Shown: one piece after another, positions 1 through 7,808 of the stretch | How positions within the stretch are numbered: the first letter of the stretch is position 1 | Layout of the letters: each line of letters begins with the position of its first letter | Program-made: the position numbers and the translations under genes | Assembly: GCF_032248695.1 (NCBI RefSeq) | Contig: NZ_JAVHXC010000007.1 | Span: forward strand, 179,836 to 243,835 | Length of the DNA: 64,000 bases | Reading direction: 5' to 3' | DNA from: Dietzia sp032248695 | GTDB taxonomy: Bacteria; Actinomycetota; Actinomycetes; Mycobacteriales; Mycobacteriaceae | The notes under the pieces: generated by a model | The model's input: only the letters and a program-made list of their open reading frames with translations | What the model was told of the DNA's origin: nothing | Database searches by the model: none

Positions 1-427
1 TGGACAGCACGGTGCGGTCGACCGGCGTGTCGGGCGCGTTGCGGGTCTCGGTGAGCGCGGCCAACAGGTCGGCGGAGTTGCGGTAGCGCTGGTGCAGCAG
101 CGTGAAGGCGCGGGCGAGCGAGGGGTGCGCGCGGACGAGCTCCACGACCTCGGCGGCGGGGACCTCGGTCGACAGCTGCGTGTCGGTGAGCGCCTCGGTG
201 ACCGAGGCGATGAGGCGCGTGTCGGAGTCGGAGGCGAAGAACGTCGAGTCGACCCCGTAGACCTCGGAGACCCTGACCAGGACCCGGGAGGTGACGGGGC
301 GGGTGTCCTTCTCGAGTTGGTTGAGGTACGACGACGACAAGCCGAGCGACTGGGCGAACGCGGACTGGGTCAGGCCGTGCTCCTCGCGCAGTCGGCGCAG
401 GCGCGCTCCCATATGTGAGGCCGTCAT
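1..427 (-). CDS. ramB: RamB-type acetate-metabolism regulator (partial, C-terminus outside window)
   Basis: The minus strand reads in from position 427 and runs off the left edge, so about 142 N-terminal residues are present. They form an XRE-type helix-turn-helix (GARLRRLREEHGLTQ, then SSSYLNQLEKDTRP), followed by a region containing VYGVDSTFFASDSDTRL that is characteristic of the RamB/Rv0465c family; the family's ImmA/IrrE-like C-terminal domain lies outside. RamB controls acetate and glyoxylate-shunt genes in corynebacteria and mycobacteria and binds near aceA, and here it is divergent from aceA. I chose ATG 427 because a GGGAGGGG ribosome binding site lies upstream; ATG 412 is a possible alternative. 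Confidence 0.88.
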   Translation of the reverse strand, partial: MTASHMGARLRRLREEHGLTQSAFAQSLGLSSSYLNQLEKDTRPVTSRVLVRVSEVYGVDSTFFASDSDTRLIASVTEALTDTQLSTEVPAAEVVELVRAHPSLARAFTLLHQRYRNSADLLAALTETRNAPDTPVDRTVLS

Positions 428-470
428 CGGCTTTCCCCTCCCGATCCGTGTCGTGCTCCACAATCTTCGC

Positions 471-482
471 AAACTTTGCAAA
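471..482. promoter_or_regulatory. Putative RamB operator
   Basis: AAACTTTGCAAA in the ramB-aceA divergent region matches the RamB motif described for Corynebacterium glutamicum as I recall it. A weaker relative, GATATTTGCATTA, lies at 501-513. This AT-rich stretch stands out in very GC-rich DNA. Autoregulation of ramB and control of aceA are inferred. Confidence 0.7.
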
Positions 483-623
483 AGTCTCCAAGAAACTCGC
501 GATATTTGCATTACCTGCAGGTAGACGGGCTGTCCGCGATGTGGCACGCTAGGCGACGAACAGGGCCGGTGGCTCGCAAGGATGCGAATCCCGACCCGCC
601 CCCGAAGACAGGAAAGAGTCGCG

Positions 624-1919
624 ATGTCGAACGTCGGAAAGCCTCGTACCGCCGCGGAGATCCAGCAGGACTGGGACACCAATCCCCGGTGGAAGAACGT
701 CACGCGTGAGTACACCGCCGAGCAGGTCGCGGAGCTCCAGGGCAGCGTCGTCGAGGAGCACACCCTCGCCCGCCGTGGCGCCGAGATCCTCTGGGAGGGC
801 GTCAACGCCGGGGACGACAGCTACATCAACGCGCTCGGCGCCCTGACCGGCAACCAGGCCGTGCAGCAGGTGCGCGCCGGCCTCAAGGCCATCTACCTCT
901 CCGGCTGGCAGGTCGCAGGTGACGCCAACCTCTCGGGCCACACCTACCCGGACCAGTCGCTGTACCCGGCCAACTCGGTGCCGAACGTCGTGCGTCGCAT
1001 CAACAACGCGCTGCTGCGCGCCGACGAGATCGCCCGCGTCGAGGGCGACGACTCGGTCGACAACTGGGTCGTGCCGATCGTGGCGGACGGCGAGGCCGGC
1101 TTCGGTGGCGCCCTGAACGTCTACGAGCTGCAGAAGGCCATGATCGCCGCGGGCGCCGCCGGCACCCACTGGGAGGACCAGCTGGCGTCGGAGAAGAAGT
1201 GCGGCCACCTCGGCGGCAAGGTGCTCCTGCCCACGCAGCAGCACATCCGCTCGCTGAACTCGGCCCGCCTCGCGGCCGACGTCGCGAACGTGCCCACCGT
1301 CGTGATCGCCCGCACCGACGCCGAGGCCGCCACGCTCATCACCTCCGATGTCGACGAGCGCGACCGCCCGTTCATCACCGGTGAGCGCACGGCCGAGGGC
1401 TACTACAACGTCAAGAACGGCATCGAGCCCTGCATCGCGCGGGCCAAGGCCTACGCCCCGTACTCCGACCTCATCTGGATGGAGACCGGCACCCCGGACC
1501 TCGAGGTGGCCAAGCAGTTCGCCGAGGCCGTCAAGTCCGAGTTCCCGGACCAGCTCCTGGCCTACAACTGCTCGCCGTCCTTCAACTGGTCCAAGCACCT
1601 GGACGACGACACGATCGCCAAGTTCCAGAACGAGCTCGGCGCGATGGGCTTCAAGTTCCAGTTCATCACCCTGGCCGGCTTCCACTCGCTCAACTACGGC
1701 ATGTTCGACCTGGCCCACGGCTACGCCCGCAACCAGATGAGCGCGTTCGTCGACCTGCAGCGTCGCGAGTTCAAGGCCGCCGAGGAGCGTGGCTTCACCG
1801 CCGTCAAGCACCAGCGCGAGGTCGGCGCCGGCTACTTCGACACCATCGCCACCACGGTCGACCCCAACAGCTCCACCACGGCGCTCAAGGGCTCCACCGA
1901 GGAGGGCCAGTTCCACTGA
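624..1919 (+). CDS. aceA: Isocitrate lyase
   Basis: The 431-residue protein cleaves isocitrate to glyoxylate and succinate in the glyoxylate shunt, allowing growth on acetate and fatty acids. It is near-collinear with mycobacterial Icl1: WDTNPRWKNVTREY at the N-terminus, the active-site signature EKKCGHLGGK with the catalytic cysteine at residue 193, and the C-terminal tail STEEGQFH. ATG 624 is preceded by AGGAAAG at 609-615; an in-frame upstream codon at 582 has no such site and would add residues the family lacks. The next gene, fadB2, follows a GC-rich hairpin. The adjacent regulator and RamB-like site suggest carbon-source control. Confidence 0.97.
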   Translation: MSNVGKPRTAAEIQQDWDTNPRWKNVTREYTAEQVAELQGSVVEEHTLARRGAEILWEGVNAGDDSYINALGALTGNQAVQQVRAGLKAIYLSGWQVAGDANLSGHTYPDQSLYPANSVPNVVRRINNALLRADEIARVEGDDSVDNWVVPIVADGEAGFGGALNVYELQKAMIAAGAAGTHWEDQLASEKKCGHLGGKVLLPTQQHIRSLNSARLAADVANVPTVVIARTDAEAATLITSDVDERDRPFITGERTAEGYYNVKNGIEPCIARAKAYAPYSDLIWMETGTPDLEVAKQFAEAVKSEFPDQLLAYNCSPSFNWSKHLDDDTIAKFQNELGAMGFKFQFITLAGFHSLNYGMFDLAHGYARNQMSAFVDLQRREFKAAEERGFTAVKHQREVGAGYFDTIATTVDPNSSTTALKGSTEEGQFH

Positions 1920-1945
1920 GAAGTGGGCCTGACCTGACGTGACAC

Positions 1946-1987
1946 CCGGGGGCCGCGGCCGTCTCGACGAGGCGGCCCGGCCCCCGG
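1946..1987 (+). terminator. GC-rich hairpin after aceA
   Basis: Arms CCGGGGGCCG (1946-1955) and CCGGCCCCCGG (1977-1987) can pair, with extra pairing inside. There is no T-tract, so termination may be partial and allow read-through into fadB2. Confidence 0.5.
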
Positions 1988-2067
1988 TCGTCTCTCCCGC
2001 CCGACCGGGTGGCGGCGTGCACCGGCACGCCCGACCCGCCGACCTCCCCCGAAGGACGCAGGACACC

Positions 2068-2988
2068 ATGCCCAGCAGCCGCGACGCCGCCACGGACCCG
2101 GGGCGGATCACCCGGGTCGGCGTGGTCGGCGCCGGCCAGATGGGCGCCGGCATCGCCGAGGTCTGCGCCCGCGCCCACGTCGACGTCCTCGTGTGGGAGT
2201 CCACCCGCGAGCTCACCACCGCCGGCCGCGCCCGCATCCTGCAGTCCCTCGACCGCGGCGTGTCCTCCGGCAAGATCACCGAACGCGAACGCGAACAGGC
2301 CGCCCTGCGCCTGCGCTTCACCACCGACCTCGACGACTTCTGCGACCGCCAACTCGTGATCGAGGCGGTCGTGGAGGACGAGGCCGCCAAGTCCGCCGTG
2401 TTCCGCCGCCTCGACGAGGTCGTCACCGACCCCGGGGCCGTGCTCGCCACCAACACCTCCGCCGTCCGCGTCGCCACCCTCGGCGCGTGCACCACCCGCC
2501 CGCAGCGCGTGATCGGGATGCACTTCTTCAACCCGGTCCCGGTGCTCCCGCTGGTTGAGCTCGTGAGCACGCCCGACACCGCCGCGGACACCCGCGACCG
2601 CGCCGAGGAGTTCGCCCACCACGTCCTGGGCAAGCAGGTCGTGCACTCCGCCGACCGCGCGGGAGCCGTCGTCAACGCTCTGCTCGTGCCGTACCTGCTC
2701 TCCGCCATCCGCATGGCCGAGTCCGGCCACGCCACCGCCGAGGACATCGACCGCGCCATGGTGCTGGGCTGCGCCCACCCCATGGGGCCGCTCGCGCTGG
2801 CCGACCACGTGGGGCTCGACACCGTCAAGACCGTCGCCGAGGCGATGCACGCCGAATTCGGCGAGCCCCTGTACGCCCCGCCCACGCTGCTCGTGCACCT
2901 CGTCGAGTCCGGCCGGCTGGGTCGCCGCACGGGCCACGGATTCCACCGCTATCCCGTGCCCCGGGCCACGGCCCGCGCCGACCGCTGA
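2068..2988 (+). CDS. fadB2: 3-hydroxybutyryl-CoA dehydrogenase
   Basis: A 306-residue NAD(P)-dependent dehydrogenase that interconverts 3-hydroxybutyryl-CoA and acetoacetyl-CoA. The N-terminal Rossmann fold has VGVVGAGQMGAGIAE. The substrate domain carries GMHFFNPVPVLPLVE with the family histidine, and VNALLVPYLLSAIRMAE follows. Length and order match mycobacterial FadB2 (Rv0468), which also lies beside icl1. ATG 2068 has AAGGA about 12 bases upstream. Its stop codon overlaps the start of the MetE-like gene (TGATG at 2986-2990), so the two are probably translated together. Pairing with isocitrate lyase fits use of C4 and fatty-acid substrates. Confidence 0.93.
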   Translation: MPSSRDAATDPGRITRVGVVGAGQMGAGIAEVCARAHVDVLVWESTRELTTAGRARILQSLDRGVSSGKITEREREQAALRLRFTTDLDDFCDRQLVIEAVVEDEAAKSAVFRRLDEVVTDPGAVLATNTSAVRVATLGACTTRPQRVIGMHFFNPVPVLPLVELVSTPDTAADTRDRAEEFAHHVLGKQVVHSADRAGAVVNALLVPYLLSAIRMAESGHATAEDIDRAMVLGCAHPMGPLALADHVGLDTVKTVAEAMHAEFGEPLYAPPTLLVHLVESGRLGRRTGHGFHRYPVPRATARADR

Positions 2989-5426
2989 TGACCTCGTCGT
3001 CGTCGTCGACCCCCGCGCCCACACCCGCCGCGCAGACCCCCGCGCCCACGCCCGCCGCGCAGACCCCCGCGCCACCTCACGCCGCGCCGCACCTCGAACC
3101 CACGCGCGCCTCCTCGGTCCTGGGCTACCCGCGCATCGGGCCGCGCCGCGAGCTCAAACGCGCCCTCGAGCGGTACTGGCACGGCGACGGCACCCGCGCG
3201 GAACTGCTCGCCACCGGGCGTCGCCTGCGCGAGGCCACGTGGCACGACCTGCGCGCCGCCGGTCTCACCCAGATCCCCGGCAACACCTTCAGCTTCTACG
3301 ACCACATCCTCGACGACGCCCTGCTGTTCGGCGCGATCCCCGCCCGGTTCCGCGACCTCACCCGCGGCCTCTCGCCCGTCGACACCGTCTTCGCCCTGGC
3401 GCGCGGCCGCGCCGACGTCCCCCCGCTCGAACTCGTGCCGCTGCAGGGGACCACCTACCTGTACCGCCAACCCGAGTTCGACGAGACCTCCGAGCTGGGG
3501 CTGCGGCCGGACGAGCTGGTCGCCGAGATCGCCCGCGGCCACGAGCTGGGCTTCGAGCTGCGCCCCGTCATCACCGGGCCGGTCTCCCTGCTGCTGCTCG
3601 GCAAGGCCGCACCCGGCGCCGCGCCCGGATTCACGCCGCTGGACCTGCTCGACCGCCTGCTGGAGCAGTACGCGGCGCTGCTCGGCGTGCTCGCCGACGC
3701 GGGTGTGACGTGCGTGCAGTTCGACGAGCCGTGCATGACGATGGAGCGCACGCCCGCCGAGATCGCCCGGCTGCGCGAGGCCTACGACCGGCTCGCCGCG
3801 GTGGCCGGGCGGCCGCGGATCCTCGTCACCGGCGAGTACGGCGACCTCGCCGACGCGCTGCCCGCGCTCGCGGCCACCGGCATCGAGGCGATCGGGCTGG
3901 ACCTCGTGTACGGGCGCCGGTCCGCCGCCGAGCTGGCCGCGATCCCCGGGCTGCCGGCCAAACGCCTCTACGCCGGCGTCGTGGACGGCCAGAACGTGTG
4001 GCGCACCGACAAGTTCGCCACCCTGGACCAGCTGCGCGAGCTCAGGGCCGTGTTCGCGGACGTGGTGGTGTCGACCTCGTGCACGCTGCTGCACGTGCCG
4101 TACGACGTCACTGCCGAGACCGACCTGCCGGCCGAGCTCGTGGACTCGCTGGCGTTCGCGCGGCAGAAGGTCGCCGAGGTGGTGTCGCTGGCGCACGCCC
4201 TGGAGGACGGCCCCACGCCGCGCTGGCGCCCGCTGCCGGTGCTGCCCAGCGCGCGCCGCGAGGACGTGCGGGCGAGGACCGCCCGGGTGGACGACGACGA
4301 CAAGGTCCGCGCCCCCTACGGTGAGCGGGCCGCCCGGCAGGCCGACAGGCTGGGACTTCCCGTGCTCCCCACCGCCACCCTCGGCTCGTTCCCGCAGACG
4401 GTGCAGATCCGGCGGGCCCGCCGGGACCTGGCGGAGGGGCGGATCGACTACGACCGGTACCGCGACTACCTGCGGGCGGAGATCGCCTCGGTGATCCGGC
4501 TGCAGGAGGACATCGGCCTCGACGTCCTGGTCCACGGCGAGGTCGAGCGCAACGACATGGTGCAGTACTTCGCCGAACTGCTCGACGGGTTCGCCGCCAC
4601 CCGCCACGGCTGGGTGCAGTCCTACGGCTCGCGCTGCGTGCGTCCGCCCATCCTCTACGGGGACGTGGCCCGGCCCGCGCCGATGACGGTCGAGTGGACG
4701 GGCTACGCGCAGTCGCTGACCGACCGGCCCGTCAAGGGGATGATCACCGGACCGGTGACGATGCTCGCGCGGTCGTTCTGCCGCACCGACCTCGCGCTGC
4801 CCGAGGTCGCCACGCAGCTCGCGCTGGTGGTGCGCGACGAGGTCGCGGACCTCGAGGCCGCCGGCACGGCGATCATCCAGATCGACGAACCGGCCATCCG
4901 CGAGTTGCTGCCGCGCCGCGGCGCCGACCGGCGCGCCTACCTCGACTGGGCGGTGGACACCTTCCGCCTCGCCTCCGCGGGGGCCCGGCCCGACACCCAG
5001 ATCCACACCCACATGACGTACTCGTCGCTGCAGGTGATGAAGGAGGCGATCGAGGAGCTCGACGCCGACGTCACCAACATCGTCGCCACCCGGTCGATCG
5101 AGTGGGTTCTGGACGCCCTGACCGACCACACCCTCACGCGGCAGGTCGCGCCCGGCGTGTACGAGTCGCGCTCCGGGTTCGTGCCGGACATCGACCTGCT
5201 GCACGAGTGGCTGCTGCGCGCGGCCGACGCGGTGGGGGTGGAGCGGCTGTGGGCGGTGCCCGACGGCGGGCTCAAGAGCCGCTACACGTGGCAGCTCGAA
5301 CCCAGCCTGCGCAACCTCGTCACCGCCGCCCGCCGGATCCGACGGGCGGTTGCCCGCCGGGACGCGGTGTCTAATAAGATCGATGACGTGCAAGTCCCGG
5401 GCCGCGCGCCCGGGATCGGTAGTTGA
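2988..5426 (+). CDS. MetE-family protein lacking the catalytic zinc ligands
   Basis: A full-length (812 aa) homologue of cobalamin-independent methionine synthase with both barrels: LGYPRIGPRRELKRALERYW near the N-terminus and, in the C-terminal half, LGSFPQTVQIR, HGEVERNDMV, GWVQSYGSRCV and IIQIDEPAIRE. Against E. coli MetE, zinc ligand His641 is kept (His675), but Cys643 becomes Thr677, Glu665 becomes Val699 and Cys726 becomes Gly760 (VPDGGLKSR). The folate-side NYHY motif reads TYLY. Zinc activates homocysteine in the known enzyme, so ordinary activity is unlikely. The first 35 residues are a Ser/Thr/Pro/Ala linker. No cobalamin riboswitch can fit upstream because the start overlaps the fadB2 stop. 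Family assignment is certain; function is unknown. Confidence 0.85.
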   Translation: MTSSSSSTPAPTPAAQTPAPTPAAQTPAPPHAAPHLEPTRASSVLGYPRIGPRRELKRALERYWHGDGTRAELLATGRRLREATWHDLRAAGLTQIPGNTFSFYDHILDDALLFGAIPARFRDLTRGLSPVDTVFALARGRADVPPLELVPLQGTTYLYRQPEFDETSELGLRPDELVAEIARGHELGFELRPVITGPVSLLLLGKAAPGAAPGFTPLDLLDRLLEQYAALLGVLADAGVTCVQFDEPCMTMERTPAEIARLREAYDRLAAVAGRPRILVTGEYGDLADALPALAATGIEAIGLDLVYGRRSAAELAAIPGLPAKRLYAGVVDGQNVWRTDKFATLDQLRELRAVFADVVVSTSCTLLHVPYDVTAETDLPAELVDSLAFARQKVAEVVSLAHALEDGPTPRWRPLPVLPSARREDVRARTARVDDDDKVRAPYGERAARQADRLGLPVLPTATLGSFPQTVQIRRARRDLAEGRIDYDRYRDYLRAEIASVIRLQEDIGLDVLVHGEVERNDMVQYFAELLDGFAATRHGWVQSYGSRCVRPPILYGDVARPAPMTVEWTGYAQSLTDRPVKGMITGPVTMLARSFCRTDLALPEVATQLALVVRDEVADLEAAGTAIIQIDEPAIRELLPRRGADRRAYLDWAVDTFRLASAGARPDTQIHTHMTYSSLQVMKEAIEELDADVTNIVATRSIEWVLDALTDHTLTRQVAPGVYESRSGFVPDIDLLHEWLLRAADAVGVERLWAVPDGGLKSRYTWQLEPSLRNLVTAARRIRRAVARRDAVSNKIDDVQVPGRAPGIGS

Positions 5427-5443
5427 CGAAAGAGGACGACATC

Positions 5444-5752
5444 ATGGCCGGTCAGACGCTCGAGCACACTGGTGCCGCCATCGTCGAGGAGTACTACCCC
5501 GAGTACGCGACGACGGTCGCCCCGACCTACCCGCTGTACTCCACCGAGATCTACGTGGGCTCCGCCATCCTCCTGCTGAGCATGAGCATGCTGGGCCTGC
5601 CCATCACCGCGATCGGCTACTACACGCAGGACGCCGGTGTCTCGCTCGGGATGGCCGTCGCCGCGGTCGTGGCCACCACCGTCGTGTTCCTCATCGGCCT
5701 GTTCGTGTGCATGTACGGCTTCCGTAAGCACGGCCGCGAGGACTCGCACTGA
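5444..5752 (+). CDS. Small two-helix membrane protein
   Basis: This 102-residue protein is not one I recognise. A polar N-terminus (residues 1-35, rich in Tyr and Glu) is followed by a hydrophobic segment around 37-58 (VGSAILLLSMSMLGLPITA) and a second around 67-92, ending in a short basic, His-containing tail. ATG 5444 has AGAGGA eight bases upstream; a TTG at 5423 overlaps the metE-like stop but has no ribosome site. It lies 17 bases after the MetE-like gene and just before the DUF445 gene on the same strand, so it probably shares their transcript. Confidence 0.75.
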   Translation: MAGQTLEHTGAAIVEEYYPEYATTVAPTYPLYSTEIYVGSAILLLSMSMLGLPITAIGYYTQDAGVSLGMAVAAVVATTVVFLIGLFVCMYGFRKHGREDSH

Positions 5753-5763
5753 CGCTCGACCCG

Positions 5764-7050
5764 GTGGTCGCCGCCGGGGGACCTGCGCTCAAGGCGGGTG
5801 ACCCGGCGACCGACGCCGAGCGGAGGTCCGCCCTCCGTCGCATGAAGATGGTGGCGACGGGGTTCCTCGTCGTGGCCGGGGTGATCTACCTCGTCGCCGA
5901 GTACGCCCTGCACAACGGCGCCCCGTCCTGGGTCGGGTACGTCCGCGCCGCCGCCGAGGCCGGCATGGTCGGCGGCCTGGCCGACTGGTTCGCCGTCACC
6001 GCCCTGTTCCGCCACCCCCTGGGCATCCCCATCCCGCACACCGCGCTCATCCGGCGCAAGAAGGACCAGCTGGGCACCTCCCTCGGCGGGTTCGTGGGGG
6101 AGAACTTCCTCGACCCCGAGATGGTCAGCGAGAAGGTCCGCGGCGCCCGCATCCCGGAGCGCGCCGGCGAGTGGCTCGCCGAGACCGACAACCGCGCCCT
6201 CGCCTCCGACCAGGCCGCCAAGGCCATCCGCTCCGTCCTGGCCGTCCTGCGTGACGAGGACGCCGTGGCGATCATCGAACGCACCATCGTGGCCCGGATC
6301 GCCGAGCCCGAGTGGGGGCCGCCCGCGGGGCGCATCCTCGCCGAACTGCTCGACGAGGGGCGCCACCTGCCGGTGCTGGACCTCATGGCCGACCGCGCCC
6401 ACGAGTGGGTCGAGGCCAACCCGGAGACCATCGACCGCTGGGTCCGGGAGAAGGCGCCCACGTGGGCCCCGCAGTTCGTCAACGAGCTGCTCTCCGACCG
6501 CGCCTACCGCGAGCTGCGCGAGTGGACGTGGCAGATCAAGGTCGACAAGCAGCACGCCGTGCGCCTCGCGCTGATCGGGTTCGTCGAGGACTTCGCCCGC
6601 GACCTGCAGCACGACCCATCCACCATGGCCAAGCTCGAGTCGTTCAAGCACGAGGTCATGAACCGCGAGGAGGTGCGCCGCGCCGCCGGGTCCGCGTGGG
6701 CGGCCGCCAAGCGGATGATCGTCGAGGCCACCGAGGACACCTCCTCCACGCTGCGGGTCAAGATCGACGACCTCCTGCGGCGCCTCGCCGACATGCTCGT
6801 CTCCGACGAGACCGTGCGCACGCGCCTCGACGACTACATGACCCGCACCGCGCGCTACGTCGCGGAGAACTACGCCGGGGAGGTCACCTCCATCATCTCC
6901 GACACGGTCGAGCGCTGGGACGCCGACGAGGCCTCCGACAAGATCGAGCTGCTCGCCGGTAAGGACCTGCAGTTCATCCGCATCAACGGCACGGTCGTGG
7001 GCGCCCTCGCGGGCCTGGTCATCCACGCCGCCACCGAGCTGCTCTTCTGA
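5764..7050 (+). CDS. DUF445 family membrane-anchored protein
   Basis: A 428-residue DUF445 (YjiN-like) protein. An N-terminal hydrophobic segment at about residues 30-47 is followed by the family block AGMVGGLADWFAVTALFRHP and IPHTALIRRKKDQLG. A long charged helical region follows (residues 100-400), then a second hydrophobic stretch at the extreme C-terminus (VVGALAGLVIHAATELLF). The shape suggests a protein anchored at both ends; the family's biochemical role is unknown to me. The GTG at 5764 starts 11 bases after the preceding stop and has no clear ribosome site; ATG 5842 is an alternative. Confidence 0.85.
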   Translation: MVAAGGPALKAGDPATDAERRSALRRMKMVATGFLVVAGVIYLVAEYALHNGAPSWVGYVRAAAEAGMVGGLADWFAVTALFRHPLGIPIPHTALIRRKKDQLGTSLGGFVGENFLDPEMVSEKVRGARIPERAGEWLAETDNRALASDQAAKAIRSVLAVLRDEDAVAIIERTIVARIAEPEWGPPAGRILAELLDEGRHLPVLDLMADRAHEWVEANPETIDRWVREKAPTWAPQFVNELLSDRAYRELREWTWQIKVDKQHAVRLALIGFVEDFARDLQHDPSTMAKLESFKHEVMNREEVRRAAGSAWAAAKRMIVEATEDTSSTLRVKIDDLLRRLADMLVSDETVRTRLDDYMTRTARYVAENYAGEVTSIISDTVERWDADEASDKIELLAGKDLQFIRINGTVVGALAGLVIHAATELLF

Positions 7051-7109
7051 TCCCCGGGGTGCCGCCCCGCCCTCTCGTGTGATACATCCCACCGGATCGT
7101 CGTGCACAT

Positions 7110-7131
7110 AGTGCTTGCTGGAGTTAGCACT
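7110..7131. promoter_or_regulatory. Inverted repeat upstream of the XRE regulator
   Basis: AGTGCT (7110-7115) and AGCACT (7126-7131) form an inverted repeat with a 10-base centre in a locally AT-richer stretch 60-80 bases upstream of the XRE gene. It could be that regulator's own operator. It resembles half of a CIRCE element, but the half-sites are in the opposite order. Confidence 0.4.
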
Positions 7132-7192
7132 CGTTGCTAGCGTTGGTGGCAGCCGAGGAGAGACGGACACGAGGCGTGGGGAGGTGACTCCG

Positions 7193-7726
7193 ATGGCCGC
7201 ACGCGGTGGTGCCGGACGCACCGACCCGACCCGCGCCGGCGCGGAGAACGTCGGCGCACCGGTCGAGGAGCCGACCGCCGCCACCCTCGCCCGCAGGAAC
7301 AAGCCGACGGGTGAGATGCCGCGCCACAGCGACGTCACCGCGCTCGTCGAGGGTGATCGCCGTCCGTCCGAATCGCAGGACATCGGGGCGTTCATCCGCG
7401 CACAGCGGGAGGCCGCGCAGGTGTCCATTCGGCAGCTCGCCGAGCGTGCCGGCGTCTCCAACCCGTATCTGAGCCAGATCGAACGCGGGCTGCGTAAGCC
7501 GTCCGCCGAGGTGCTGGGGCAGATCGCCCGAGGTCTGAGGCTGTCCGCCGAGGTGCTCTACGCCCGCGCCGGGATCCTCGAACTCAAACAGGGGAGCCCG
7601 GTGAGGGACGCGATCCTCACCGCCCCGGACCTCACAGAGCGACAGAGGGAGGTGCTCGTGGAGATCTACGAGTCGTTCCTGGCGAACAACGCGACCGCAG
7701 CCGACCAGGTCGTCGACGTCCCCTGA
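7193..7726 (+). CDS. XRE-family transcriptional regulator (Rv0474-like)
   Basis: A 177-residue DNA-binding protein. The first 60 residues are disordered; an XRE helix-turn-helix spans about 65-125 (IGAFIRAQREAAQVSIRQLA, AGVSNPYLSQIERGLRKPS), and a short helical C-terminus follows. ATG 7193 has a strong GGGGAGGTG eight bases upstream. In M. tuberculosis the equivalent gene (Rv0474) also directly precedes hbhA, and here the HbhA-like gene starts 82 bases downstream. That order suggests regulation of the adhesin gene or of itself through the inverted repeat at 7110. Confidence 0.88.
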   Translation: MAARGGAGRTDPTRAGAENVGAPVEEPTAATLARRNKPTGEMPRHSDVTALVEGDRRPSESQDIGAFIRAQREAAQVSIRQLAERAGVSNPYLSQIERGLRKPSAEVLGQIARGLRLSAEVLYARAGILELKQGSPVRDAILTAPDLTERQREVLVEIYESFLANNATAADQVVDVP

Positions 7727-7808
7727 TCCGGGACCTGCCGACGGCGGCCCGCCGGGCCACGTGACCGCTTCGAGGAAGCACCCGCACGACACGAGACGAG
7801 GAGTCGAG

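Noticed and set aside
549..2930. Long minus-strand frames opposite aceA and fadB2, and similar ones opposite metE, murB and hemD
   Set aside because: No recognisable domains; they shadow well-identified plus-strand genes.
2940..2990. Cobalamin riboswitch upstream of the MetE-like gene
   Set aside because: The start codon overlaps the fadB2 stop, leaving no room, and no B12-box sequence is seen in fadB2's end.
7105..7135. CIRCE heat-shock operator
   Set aside because: TTAGCACTC is present once, but the partner GAGTGCTAA is missing; the dyad present is in reversed order.
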